From Thermohalobaculum sp039821125 (GTDB taxonomy: Bacteria; Pseudomonadota; Alphaproteobacteria; Rhodobacterales; Rhodobacteraceae), in the NCBI GenBank assembly GCA_039821125.1, contig JBCBOR010000065.1, forward strand, positions 1 through 25,402: a DNA stretch of 25,402 bases, in the 5' to 3' direction. Shown one piece after another: positions 16,428 through 23,889 of this stretch. The notes beneath the pieces were generated by a model that had not been told where the DNA came from, ran no database searches, and was given only the letters and a program-made list of their open reading frames with translations. Made by a program: the position numbers and the translations under genes. Every line of letters starts with the position of its first letter. The stretch's first letter is position 1.

Positions 16428-16932
16428 CAATCGGCCAGGCGGCCAGCCCCTGCCGGGCGAGTCTGAGCCAGTCGAATTTCTCGCCCGGATCGATCTTGCG
16501 CCCGGGCGCCACATGCTCGTGGCCCACGACCCTGTCGGGCGCGATCTCCCAGCGGGCGAGGATCGCGGCCAGCAACACCTCCAGCGCCGCCATCTGCGGC
16601 GCGGGGAACGGCGGATAGCCGAAGTGATGACCGGGGTTGGCCAACTCGATCCCGATGGCGTGCGAGTTCACATCGGTGATCTCCCCCCAGCGCGAAGCGC
16701 CTGCGTGCCAGGCCCGCATCTCCTCGGCGACCATGCGTGTCACCGTGCCATCCTCGGCAATGAGGTAGTGGGCCGAAACCTCAGGCCCCGGATCGCTAAG
16801 CCGCAGGATCGCGGCCTCGGCGCTCTCCATCCCGGTATAGTGCAGCACCACCATGTCCGGCCGGTCCGTACCGCGCCGCTCGGTGAAGTTCGGCGACGGG
16901 CGGTCGTCTATGCGCAGATCCGTGATCTCCAT
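16402..16932 (-). CDS. N-acetylmuramoyl-L-alanine amidase, AmpD-like (Amidase_2)
   Basis: The 176-residue protein is a single Amidase_2 domain without a signal peptide, like cytoplasmic AmpD, which cleaves the amide bond in 1,6-anhydro-muropeptides during cell wall recycling. Zinc-ligand candidates are H31 in VVLHYTG, H138 in GHEH and D148 in the following VAPGRKIDPGEKFDW. The IGIELANPG segment (about 93-101) supplies the conserved glutamate. AmpD activity can influence beta-lactamase induction in other bacteria, but no ampR/ampC pair is visible here. It starts nine bases after the stop of the isocitrate lyase-like gene, so the two are probably co-transcribed. Its 3' end carries the rnpB promoter. 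Confidence 0.9.
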   Translation of the reverse strand: MEITDLRIDDRPSPNFTERRGTDRPDMVVLHYTGMESAEAAILRLSDPGPEVSAHYLIAEDGTVTRMVAEEMRAWHAGASRWGEITDVNSHAIGIELANPGHHFGYPPFPAPQMAALEVLLAAILARWEIAPDRVVGHEHVAPGRKIDPGEKFDWLRLARQGLAAWPIVDPDQAGV

Positions 16933-16941
16933 CAGAGCCGC

Positions 16942-17814
16942 CTAGCCCTGAGCGTCAGGATCATAGCGCTTTCCGTGCGCCAACATCTCGTCCGTGCCGA
17001 TGATCCGGTTCAACCCGTCGAAATCCAGCATCCGGTCGGCGAACGGCGCGTTCGAGCGGTGCGTGATCAGGCTGCGATAGTAATCCTGCGTCAACGCCGC
17101 CTGTGCCCGGACGATCCCGCCGGGGAAGATAACCGCTGCGAACCCGAGCTCTTGCAGTTGGTCGGCATCGCGAAGGGGGGTCTTCCCGCCCTCGACCATG
17201 TTGGCCAGCAGGTTGACACCGGGCAGGGCCGCGACCGCGGCCTGCATCTGCTCAATCGATTGAAGCGCGTCAAGGAAGATCATATCCGCCCCTGCTTCGG
17301 AGTAGGCACGCGCCCGGTCCAGTGCGGCATCGAACCCTTCGACCGCGATGGCATCGGTACGGGCGATGATCACCGTCTCGGGTCCCGACCGCGCGTCGAG
17401 TGCCGCGCGTACCTTGCCGACCATGGCGTCCTTCGCGATGACCTGCTTGCCCTTCAGATGCCCGCAACGTTTGGGCGAGGTCTGATCCTCGATCTGGATG
17501 CCATTGGCGCCGGCCCGCTCGAACACCCGCACCGTGCGCTGCACGTTCAGCGCGTTACCGAACCCGTCATCGGCATCGACGATGATCTGCACCTCGATCC
17601 GGTCGCGCACGATCGCCAGGGTCTGAGCCACCTCGGCCATCGAGACGAGCCCGATATCGGGCCGCCCGTGCCGCGCATAAGCCATGGCCGCTCCGCTGAG
17701 ATAGACCGCCTCGGCGCCTGCCTGTTCGGCTAGCGCTGCGGTCAATCCATCATGCACCCCCGGCACCAGCAGGATCGGCGGTGCCGCGGCCAAACGGGCT
17801 TTCAGTGTCGTCAT
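16942..17814 (-). CDS. Isocitrate lyase/PEP mutase family enzyme
   Basis: This 290-residue alpha/beta-barrel protein belongs to the ICL/PEPM superfamily. It has the metal-site segment VDADDGFGNALNV (about 79-91), QIEDQ (107-111) and the mobile catalytic loop KRCGH (115-119), the cysteine-containing form found in lyases such as isocitrate and 2-methylisocitrate lyase. The size suits 2-methylisocitrate lyase or oxaloacetate/2,3-dimethylmalate-type C-C lyases better than full-length isocitrate lyase. No propionate (prp) genes are nearby, so the substrate is left open. GGAGG lies eight bases before the ATG. It sits between the LysM/solute-binding gene (39-bp gap) and the amidase gene (9-bp gap). 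Confidence 0.88.
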   Translation of the reverse strand: MTTLKARLAAAPPILLVPGVHDGLTAALAEQAGAEAVYLSGAAMAYARHGRPDIGLVSMAEVAQTLAIVRDRIEVQIIVDADDGFGNALNVQRTVRVFERAGANGIQIEDQTSPKRCGHLKGKQVIAKDAMVGKVRAALDARSGPETVIIARTDAIAVEGFDAALDRARAYSEAGADMIFLDALQSIEQMQAAVAALPGVNLLANMVEGGKTPLRDADQLQELGFAAVIFPGGIVRAQAALTQDYYRSLITHRSNAPFADRMLDFDGLNRIIGTDEMLAHGKRYDPDAQG

Positions 17815-17853
17815 GTCGGCATCCTCCGTTACCGCCCTCGGCGCGCAACAGGT

Positions 17854-19140
17854 CTAGCGGGTCTGATTGTAATCGCCCAGATACTTCGCGACGATGCCGA
17901 ACCACTCGCCCGAGGATTGCAGCCGCATCAGACCGGCATCGACGGCAGCGATGGTCTCGCCCGCCTCATCATGATGGCGCCACGCCAGCGCGTGCACGGA
18001 CGCGGTGCTGCGCAGCGCGGCAATCTCGGCAAATCCCCCCCAAAGCTCGGGATCCATCGCAGCCTTCTGCACATGGGGCAACGGGGCCGAGATCATGTCA
18101 ACGTCACCGCTTCGCAGCAGCCCGGCGCAATCGGCGATGTTCTTGCCCTGCACGACGATGATCTGGCCATCGACCGCCTCGAGATCGACCGGCGGGAAAG
18201 TCCGCGGGCGGCAGATCCGGCGACCGGCCATCTCGGCCAGGGTGCGCACGCCAAGCAGCGGATCACCTGCGCGGCCCCAGACCTGCACCGGCACCTCGTA
18301 GAGCGGGCGCGAGAACAGGAACTCGGCGCACATATGTTCGGTCACGGGACCCGAGACAGCGCCGCTACACACCGGCGCAGGCCAGGGAAAGGCCAGCGAA
18401 AACGCACCCGTCGGCATCAACAGCCTGAGATGCGATTTCCAGTCGTTGACAAAGCCGACGCGCACGGCCCGGCCCTCGGGATTTTCCGCGAGCGCCCGTT
18501 TCAGAAGCAGCGCGGCAAGACCACCCTCCGGCAAGGTCTCATCCACCAGAGGCGCAAACCCGGATCCGCTGAGAAGCAGATACTCTGACTGCGGGTCCGG
18601 CGGAGCCCCGCCCCCTGCGAGCGCGATCGCTCGGGTGCCGGGCTTGCGCACTGTCACATCCTCGGGCGGCGTGGCGGGTTCCTGCGGCGCACGGGCAAGA
18701 TCCGTGGGCGTCTCACGTGGTGTCTGGCTCTCCTGCTGCGCGGTGCTCGCCGTCCCGGATGGTTGCGCAAGACCGAGGCGTTCGCGGCGCTCCGCCTCCC
18801 GCGAGCCGAGATCGTCGGTGAGCGAGGGGCGAATGCTGCCCGCCGCCAGCGCTTCGCGCCGCGTCTGTGCCCCGGTCCCGGGACAGGGCAGGTAGAGCAA
18901 CTGGCCGACCTCGATGCGCGACGGGTCGCTCAGGACATCGCGGTTTGCCTTGAACACCAGCTGGAAGGTGTCATGGCCATAGGTGCGCATGGTGATCTGG
19001 CGCAGCGTATCGCCAGCCGCCACGCGGTGGAACGTGCCACATCGTGTGTCTGATTGCGCCAGCGCTGCATCCGGACCGCCGACGGTCATCGAAAATAGGA
19101 TCGCGCCGGCCAATGTCGCGGCGCGTCTGAGCGAACCCAT
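17854..19140 (-). CDS. LysM domain fused to a family 3 solute-binding domain, exported
   Basis: From the ATG at 19140 the protein has 428 residues. A signal peptide (1 to about 29, ending ALAQ) is followed by a LysM module (about 38-86: FHRVAAGDTLRQITMRTYG through EVGQLLYLPC). A linker rich in Q, E, T and P spans about 87-185. The C-terminal region (about 186-425) resembles periplasmic SBP_bac_3 amino-acid-binding proteins, including LMPTGAFSLAFPWP. The mature protein has several cysteines that may form disulfides. LysM would tether the binding domain to peptidoglycan. No ABC permease or ATPase genes are adjacent, so it may be a sensor or orphan binding protein. A longer start at 19215 would precede the signal peptide and is rejected. 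Confidence 0.82.
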   Translation of the reverse strand: MGSLRRAATLAGAILFSMTVGGPDAALAQSDTRCGTFHRVAAGDTLRQITMRTYGHDTFQLVFKANRDVLSDPSRIEVGQLLYLPCPGTGAQTRREALAAGSIRPSLTDDLGSREAERRERLGLAQPSGTASTAQQESQTPRETPTDLARAPQEPATPPEDVTVRKPGTRAIALAGGGAPPDPQSEYLLLSGSGFAPLVDETLPEGGLAALLLKRALAENPEGRAVRVGFVNDWKSHLRLLMPTGAFSLAFPWPAPVCSGAVSGPVTEHMCAEFLFSRPLYEVPVQVWGRAGDPLLGVRTLAEMAGRRICRPRTFPPVDLEAVDGQIIVVQGKNIADCAGLLRSGDVDMISAPLPHVQKAAMDPELWGGFAEIAALRSTASVHALAWRHHDEAGETIAAVDAGLMRLQSSGEWFGIVAKYLGDYNQTR

Positions 19141-19294
19141 ATGTCTTTCACCCGGCTTGGGCCGGTAATGTCCGACCCGTCTTACGCACACGTTCCAACG
19201 GGAACGCGGAAACAATTCCTTACTCTGCCGGAAAAAGAAAGGTTTCGGGCCTTAGAGAGGCCGATTTGCAATCATAGGTTGTGCTGTGTCGATG

Positions 19295-19804
19295 TCAACC
19301 GGTCAGGCCTGACCGGTTGCCGCCCCCCGCACTCTGACCCGCCGGGGCGAGGATCAAGGTCATGCCGTCGGCCTCGACAACCTCCAGCACATCACCCGGC
19401 GCGGGACGCTCGGCTCCCTGAGCCATCCGCGCCCGCCAGCGCACGCCGTCCACCTCGACATTGCCAAGACCACCCCCCGCGAAGCCGTCGATCACCGCAG
19501 CCTTGCGCCCGACAAGCTGGGCCGAGCGCTGGTTCAGCCCCGGCGCCTCCGAGACCGGCTTGTTCGTCATGACGAAATGCCGCCCGGCGACGGTGAAAAT
19601 GACCGACAGGACCGAGAACAGCAGGATCTGCCAGGTGCCCGACATCTCCGGAAACATCCACATCAGGATTGCCACGGCGAGCGCCGCCAGCCCTGGCCAG
19701 ATCAGGAAGAAGGAAAACGTCAGCACCTCGATGATGGCGAGCACGAGCGCGCCCGCCACCCACCACCACGGCGAAATCCCGTCGAGAAAGGCGAAGATCT
19801 CCAT
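19295..19804 (-). CDS. NfeD family membrane protein
   Basis: The 168-residue protein (ATG at 19804, with GGGGGAGA upstream) has three predicted membrane spans within about residues 13-75, beginning after SPWWW, and a C-terminal soluble OB-fold-like domain (about 92-155) containing GLGNVEVDGVRWRARM. This is the short NfeD1b-type architecture without a serine protease domain. NfeD proteins are typically encoded next to an SPFH protein and interact with it in membrane microdomains, and that is the arrangement here: the gene starts 10 bases after the SPFH stop. Its last codons and stop lie inside a perfect 24-bp palindrome. Confidence 0.88.
   Translation of the reverse strand: MEIFAFLDGISPWWWVAGALVLAIIEVLTFSFFLIWPGLAALAVAILMWMFPEMSGTWQILLFSVLSVIFTVAGRHFVMTNKPVSEAPGLNQRSAQLVGRKAAVIDGFAGGGLGNVEVDGVRWRARMAQGAERPAPGDVLEVVEADGMTLILAPAGQSAGGGNRSGLTG
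19296..19319. repeat. Perfect 24-bp palindrome over the nfeD stop codon
   Basis: The half-sites CAACCGGTCAGG and CCTGACCGGTTG are perfect complements with no spacer. The palindrome encodes the last NfeD residues (NRSGLTG on the minus strand) and part of the stop codon. As RNA it could form a strong hairpin with a GGCC tetraloop, but no T-tract follows in either direction, so it is not a standard terminator. It may be a protein-binding site or a 3'-end stabilising structure. Confidence 0.7.
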
Positions 19805-19814
19805 CTGTCTCCCC

Positions 19815-20759
19815 CTAAGACTTCTGCCCGCCAAGCGACTTGGTCAACTCGGCCACACCCGCAACGGCACCGGCCAGACCGGCCGCATCCATGGGCACGA
19901 TCACGGTTTTCGAGTTCGGCGCGGCCGCGACATCGCGCAGCGATTTCACATATTCCTGCGCCACGAAATAGTTAACCGCGTTCACATCGCCCTCGGCGAT
20001 CGCAGCCGAGACCATGGCGGTCGCCTTTGCCTCGGCCTCCGCCTCCCGTTCACGCGCCTCCGCGTCCAGGAACGCGGCCTCCTTGCGGCCCTCGGCCTCG
20101 CGGATCTGGCTCTCCTTGACCCCCTCGGCCTTCAGGATGGCGGACTGCTTCTCGCCCTCGGCCTGCAGAATGTCGGCACGGCGGTCGCGCTCGGCCTTCA
20201 TCTGACGGCCCATCGCCTCGGTGATATCGGCGGGGGGCGAGAGATCCTTGATCTCGACGCGCGTGACCTTCACGCCCCAGGGGTGCGCGGCCTCGTCGAT
20301 CACCGAGAGCAGCTTGGCATTGATCTGATCGCGATTGGACAGCGTCTCATCGAGATCCATCGAGCCGATCACCGCACGAATATTGGTCATCGCCAGATTG
20401 CGCAGGGCCAGCTCGAGATTGCGCACCTCATACGAGGACTGCGCCGCATCCACGACCTGATAGAAGCTGACCGCATCGGCGTGGACCATCGCGTTGTCGC
20501 GGGTGATCACGTCCTGCCCGGCCACATCCAGCACGGTTTCCATCATGTTGACGCGATTGCCGATGGTCTCGATCAGCGGGATCAGAAAGTGCAGGCCCGG
20601 CTTCAGCGTGCGCGTGTAGCGGCCAAAGCGCTCGACCGTCCACTCTTCGCTTTGCGGCACCGTTCGGACCGCGCGGAAGATGACGATAAGAACAAAGACC
20701 GCCAGGACCGCCACGGCGATCCCGAAGACACTGACAAACCCGATACCATCTATGAACAT
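19815..20759 (-). CDS. SPFH domain (stomatin/prohibitin, QmcA-like) membrane protein
   Basis: From the ATG at 20759 (GGAGGGGAC upstream) the protein has 314 residues: an N-terminal membrane anchor (about 7-28), a PHB/SPFH domain (about 33-190) with ERFGRYTRTLKPGLHFLIP, VITRDNAMVHADAV and DEAAHPWGVKVTRVEIKDL, and a long charged coiled coil (about 190-260) rich in EAE and AEG repeats. The last part is an oligomerisation tail. Such proteins form large rings that scaffold membrane microdomains and can modulate the FtsH protease. The partner NfeD gene lies directly downstream. The exact physiological role cannot be read from sequence. Confidence 0.92.
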   Translation of the reverse strand: MFIDGIGFVSVFGIAVAVLAVFVLIVIFRAVRTVPQSEEWTVERFGRYTRTLKPGLHFLIPLIETIGNRVNMMETVLDVAGQDVITRDNAMVHADAVSFYQVVDAAQSSYEVRNLELALRNLAMTNIRAVIGSMDLDETLSNRDQINAKLLSVIDEAAHPWGVKVTRVEIKDLSPPADITEAMGRQMKAERDRRADILQAEGEKQSAILKAEGVKESQIREAEGRKEAAFLDAEAREREAEAEAKATAMVSAAIAEGDVNAVNYFVAQEYVKSLRDVAAAPNSKTVIVPMDAAGLAGAVAGVAELTKSLGGQKS

Positions 20760-20785
20760 GTCCCCTCCAAAGCTCCCCATACCCA

Positions 20786-20801
20786 ATACAACATGTTGTA
20801 T
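20786..20801. promoter_or_regulatory. 16-bp perfect palindrome, likely operator of the SPFH-nfeD genes
   Basis: ATACAACATGTTGTAT is a perfect palindrome placed over the end of the proposed -10 and the predicted start site, the usual position for a repressor site. It is partly nested in a second inverted repeat, CCCCATA (20775-20781) with TATGGGG (20801-20807). The regulator cannot be named from the sequence. Confidence 0.5.
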
Positions 20802-20827
20802 ATGGGGATTTTACACGGGCAAAACAA
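20799..20827 (-). promoter_or_regulatory. Putative promoter of the SPFH-nfeD genes
   Basis: On the minus strand TTGTTT (20822-20827) and CATATA (20799-20804) are 17 bases apart, giving a start near 20792, about 33 bases before the SPFH start codon. TATACA two bases further downstream is an alternative -10. It overlaps the 16-bp palindrome. Confidence 0.45.
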
Positions 20828-20867
20828 GCTGTTAGCCCGCCGATAGATCGGTCATCGGGGCCATAGG

Positions 20868-21542
20868 CTACTCCACCGTGCACGCCAATGTGCGGCTGAT
20901 ATGCGCCAGCGGGCGGCCGGATTCGGTGGCCCATATGTTGAACGCCTCCTGCACCTTGGCCATGTCGCGCTGCGAGGTCGGGGCCTTGTCCACAACCCCC
21001 TCGCGGATCAGCGCCTTGCCCGCATCGCCGCCGATCATGAACCCGTCGCGGCCCAGGAACCGCAGCGCGTAGGCGCCCGTGCTGCCACCAAGCCGCGAGC
21101 CGCGCTTTTTCATCAACAGCAGAAGGCCTGCGAAATCCTCACCCGGCCAGTCGGCGAAGAACTTTGCGGCGCTGCCATGTTCCTTCGCGAGGTCACTGAG
21201 AAACACGGCGTTGTCCCGCACCGAGAGCAGCTTGGCCGCATGCCGGATGACCCGCGTATCTCCGAGCAGCGCATCGAGATCCTCATCCGACATCATGGCG
21301 CACCGCCCGATGTCGAATTTCCACAGTGCCTCGGTACTGCCCGGCCACTTGTTGTCGACAACCTTCCAGTTCAGCCCGGTCGAGAAGATGCCCTTCGAGA
21401 AGATCTCGAGGAACTGCGCATCCGGGATCTTCGCCAGTTGCTTGGGCGTCTTGACCTCGGGCAGCGTGGCTTCAAACGCCTCGGCCCCGCCCTTGCGGGC
21501 TGCGGCCATCTCGAACAGTTCGGCAAAGGGGCGTAGGGACAT
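20868..21542 (-). CDS. DNA-3-methyladenine glycosylase I family protein
   Basis: This 224-residue protein (ATG at 21542, GGGAGG just upstream) matches the alphaproteobacterial branch of the Tag/Adenine_glyco family as I recall it. Recognisable segments are FSTGLNWKVVDNKWPG, MSDEDLDALLGDTRVIRHAAK, FFADWPGEDFAGLLLLMKKRG, RLGGSTGAYALRFLGRDGF and VVDKAPTSQRDMAKVQEAFN. It would excise alkylated adenine from DNA. It lacks the cysteine/histidine zinc-binding ends of E. coli Tag, so it is a divergent member and substrate specificity is uncertain. It is divergent from the HtrA gene, sharing a 212-bp intergenic region. Confidence 0.8.
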   Translation of the reverse strand: MSLRPFAELFEMAAARKGGAEAFEATLPEVKTPKQLAKIPDAQFLEIFSKGIFSTGLNWKVVDNKWPGSTEALWKFDIGRCAMMSDEDLDALLGDTRVIRHAAKLLSVRDNAVFLSDLAKEHGSAAKFFADWPGEDFAGLLLLMKKRGSRLGGSTGAYALRFLGRDGFMIGGDAGKALIREGVVDKAPTSQRDMAKVQEAFNIWATESGRPLAHISRTLACTVE

Positions 21543-21754
21543 GGGGCCTCCCAAGGTCGTGCGCGATAGGGACAAATCATGAACATCCCTTTTGGCCTGT
21601 GCACTTTTCGTGCACCAGAAGGAACCGCGTTACAACAGGTCACAACCCCGTGAAACCAGCGCCGGAGCCCCCCTGCCCTGTCTTTAAACTGCAGGAGTGT
21701 CACCCAAATGCCTCACCACACATTCCAGATCCAGAGATCCATGGAGGACCAAGA

Positions 21755-22885
21755 ATGAAAAAGACTTTGCTTGGCGGCGCGCTGATCCTGACAGGGGCGC
21801 TGGCCGTTGCAGTCCCGCTCTCCCTGCCATCGGGCTCACCTGCGACCGCGGCTGTGCCGGCCTCGGTGCTGCCGTCCTTCGCCCCGCTGGTCGAGATTAC
21901 CCGCCCCGCTGTTGTCACCGTGCGGACCGCCGGGCGCACCGGCAGTGCGGCTTCGGGCGGCCAGGGACAGATCGATCCGCAGATGCGCGAGTTCATGGAG
22001 CGCTTCTTCGGACCCGACTTCCAGGTGCCGAACCAGCCCCGCTCGCCGGGCGGTGCTCGACCATCCGGCATCGGCTCGGGCTTCATCATCGAAGCGAACG
22101 GCGTGATTGTCACCAACAACCACGTGATCGACGACGCGGACGAGATCACCGTGGTGCTGTCCGACGGGACCGAGCTGTCGGCGACGCTGATCGGTGCCGA
22201 TCCCAAGACCGATCTTGCGGTGCTGCGCGTCGAAGCCGGGCGTTCGCTGCCGACGGTGCCGTGGGGCAATTCGGACGCCGTTCAGGTCGGCGACTGGGCC
22301 ATTGCCATCGGCAACCCTTTCGGCTTTGGCGGCACGGTCACCGCGGGCATCGTCTCGGCGCGCGGGCGCGATATCCGGTCGGGGCCGTATGATGACTTCC
22401 TGCAGGTCGATGCATCGATCAACCGGGGCAACTCGGGCGGACCGCTGTTCGATCAGCAGGGCAATGTGATCGGGGTCAACACCGCGATCTTCTCGCCTTC
22501 GGGCGGCAATGTCGGCATCGGCTTTGCAATCCCGGCCAACCAGGCCCGCGAGATTGTCGATGACCTGATCCAGAACGGTGAGGTCGAGCGCGGCTGGCTG
22601 GGCGTGTCGATCCAGCAGGTCACGCCTGCGATCGCCGAGAGCCTGGGGCTGAGCGATGCCAGGGGTGCACTGATCTCGGAGTTGACCGAAGGCGGGCCGG
22701 CGGCGCGCGATGGTCTGAACCGCGGTGACATCATTGTCGGCTTTGGCGGGACCGAGGTCGATACCCTGCGCGACCTGACCCGGGCGGTGGCCGACACGGC
22801 ACCCGGCACCCGCACCGACGTGCGGATCCTGCGCCGCGGCTCGGAACGCACGGTAACGGTGCGGACGGGACAGTTTCCAAGCTGA
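21755..22885 (+). CDS. HtrA/Deg-type periplasmic serine protease with one PDZ domain
   Basis: The 376-residue protein (ATG at 21755, GGAGG seven bases upstream) starts with a signal peptide or anchor (about 1-33). A trypsin-like domain follows with triad residues H123 (TNNHVI), D153 (KTDLAVL) and S227 (RGNSGGPL). One PDZ domain (about 275-372) begins near GWLGVSIQQVT. A single PDZ and this size resemble E. coli DegS more than DegP or DegQ, which have two. It would degrade or sense misfolded envelope proteins. Whether the N-terminus is cleaved or anchored is unclear. No rseA/rpoE genes are nearby to support a DegS-like signalling role. A longer start at 21599 is rejected. Confidence 0.92.
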   Translation: MKKTLLGGALILTGALAVAVPLSLPSGSPATAAVPASVLPSFAPLVEITRPAVVTVRTAGRTGSAASGGQGQIDPQMREFMERFFGPDFQVPNQPRSPGGARPSGIGSGFIIEANGVIVTNNHVIDDADEITVVLSDGTELSATLIGADPKTDLAVLRVEAGRSLPTVPWGNSDAVQVGDWAIAIGNPFGFGGTVTAGIVSARGRDIRSGPYDDFLQVDASINRGNSGGPLFDQQGNVIGVNTAIFSPSGGNVGIGFAIPANQAREIVDDLIQNGEVERGWLGVSIQQVTPAIAESLGLSDARGALISELTEGGPAARDGLNRGDIIVGFGGTEVDTLRDLTRAVADTAPGTRTDVRILRRGSERTVTVRTGQFPS

Positions 22886-22895
22886 CCTTCCATCG

Positions 22896-22933
22896 GCAAG
22901 GGTGCGTCACGGACGCACCCTACGGGGTGTCGC
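22896..22933 (+). repeat. REP element (single copy) after the HtrA gene
   Basis: These 38 bases are identical to the minus-strand arm of the REPIN at 12432-12469. The core is a 9-bp stem GGGTGCGTC, ACG, GACGCACCC followed by TACG, i.e. GTAG at the foot on the opposite strand. It begins ten bases after the HtrA stop codon and precedes the gene's terminator. Confidence 0.8.
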
Positions 22934-22946
22934 ACGAGCACCCGAC

Positions 22947-22973
22947 GCCGGGCCCAAGCGGCCCGGCCTTTTT
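22947..22973 (+). terminator. Rho-independent terminator of the HtrA gene
   Basis: An 8-bp perfect stem (GCCGGGCC and GGCCCGGC) with a five-base loop is followed by CTTTTTC. This is a standard intrinsic terminator, 61 bases after the HtrA stop and after the REP element. It should separate HtrA transcription from the SIMPL genes. Confidence 0.85.
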
Positions 22974-23039
22974 CTGTGCTAGGCTTGCTGATCTGCCCGG
23001 GCGTTGTCCGCCTGGCCGCGCCCAGCCACAGGAGGTCTC

Positions 23040-23750
23040 ATGCGCGCAGTCCACCTCGTCTGTCTCGTGGTGCTTGGTCTCGCCACCCTGCCCGCCGCCA
23101 CCGCGATTGCCGAAGACAAGCCCCCGGTTCTGACCATCACCGGCAATGGCGCTGTCTCCGCCGCGCCGGATCTGGCCACCATCAACACGGCGGTCGAGAC
23201 GGCCGCACCGACTGCCGCCGAGGCGCTGTCGGAGAACTCCGCTCTCATGACCGAGGTCTTCACGGTGCTGACCGATGCCGGGATGGCGATGGCGGACATC
23301 CAGACCAACCAGCTGTCGGTCCGGCCGGAATACCGGGATCTGCCCGGCACGACCCCTCGCAGGACCGAGATCTACCAGTATCGCGTCACCAATGGCGTCC
23401 TGATCACGGTGCGCGATCTCGACAGGCTCGGCACGATCCTCGATCAGATCGTGCAGACCGGTGTCAATCAGATCAACAGCGTCGGGTTCGGGCATTCGAC
23501 GCCGGCTCCGCTGCTTGATCAGGCGCGGCAAAAGGCGGTGGCGAACGCGCTGGCGACAGCGACACTCTATGCCGAGGCGGCGGGGGTCCGGCTCGGGCCG
23601 ATCCTGTCGATCTCCGAGTACAACCGGTCAAACCAGGGGTCGATCTCGACGGCGTTTGCAACGCGGGCCGGGGCGCCTGTGCCGATCTCGGGCGCGCAGA
23701 CGTCGATCAGCAGCGCCGTGACCATCGTGTGGGAGATCGACCAGGACTGA
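23040..23750 (+). CDS. SIMPL domain (DUF541) periplasmic protein, first of two paralogues
   Basis: The 236-residue protein (ATG at 23040, AGGAGG upstream) has a signal peptide ending near TAIA (about residue 24) and one SIMPL/DUF541 domain over the rest. Typical segments are LTITGNGAVSAAPDLATI, ADIQTNQLSVRPEY, EIYQYRVTNGVLITVRDLDRLGTILDQ and NQINSVGFG. Family members such as BP26 of Brucella and YggE of E. coli form large periplasmic or outer-membrane-associated oligomers; YggE is linked to oxidative stress protection. The biochemical function is unknown. The protein is strongly similar along its length to the product of the next gene, indicating tandem duplication. Confidence 0.9.
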   Translation: MRAVHLVCLVVLGLATLPAATAIAEDKPPVLTITGNGAVSAAPDLATINTAVETAAPTAAEALSENSALMTEVFTVLTDAGMAMADIQTNQLSVRPEYRDLPGTTPRRTEIYQYRVTNGVLITVRDLDRLGTILDQIVQTGVNQINSVGFGHSTPAPLLDQARQKAVANALATATLYAEAAGVRLGPILSISEYNRSNQGSISTAFATRAGAPVPISGAQTSISSAVTIVWEIDQD

Positions 23751-23767
23751 CCCCTTTTGGCCGGAGC

Positions 23768-23791
23768 GGTGCGTCACGGACGCACCCTACG
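23768..23791 (+). repeat. REP element (single copy) between the two SIMPL genes
   Basis: The 24-base core GGTGCGTCACGG plus ACGCACCCTACG is identical to the core of the other copies, in the same orientation as the one at 22896. It starts 18 bases after the first SIMPL stop. An extra 7-bp outer pairing, GCGGTGC (23766-23772) with GCACCGC (23795-23801), offers an alternative fold. Confidence 0.75.
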
Positions 23792-23849
23792 GGGGCACCG
23801 CGCCTCTGCCGCCCGTTTGCAGGAAATTTTCTGCAGATCCAAGACTTCC

Positions 23850-23889
23850 CTGTTCCGGCGCGTCATATGGGAAAATGACCCCGGAACAG
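23850..23889 (+). repeat. Inverted repeat at the ribosome binding site of the second SIMPL gene
   Basis: CTGTTCCGG (23850-23858) and CCGGAACAG (23881-23889) are perfect 9-bp complements, and inside them GTCAT (23862-23866) pairs with ATGAC (23875-23879). The right arm runs into the AGGAGA ribosome binding site (23888-23893), so folding could limit access to it. Confidence 0.6.

Noticed and set aside
16195..17733. Plus-strand open frame of over 500 codons across rnpB, the amidase and the lyase-like gene
   Set aside because: It begins inside the conserved RNase P RNA and runs opposite two genes with catalytic motifs.
19191..19206. CGTTCC-AACG-GGAACG hairpin upstream of the LysM/solute-binding gene, considered as an operator
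   Set aside because: The stem is short and isolated, and no convincing promoter lies next to it.
21600..21740. GGAACC upstream of the HtrA gene, considered as an extracytoplasmic-function sigma promoter
   Set aside because: No matching -10 element lies at the right spacing for RpoE- or EcfG-type promoters.
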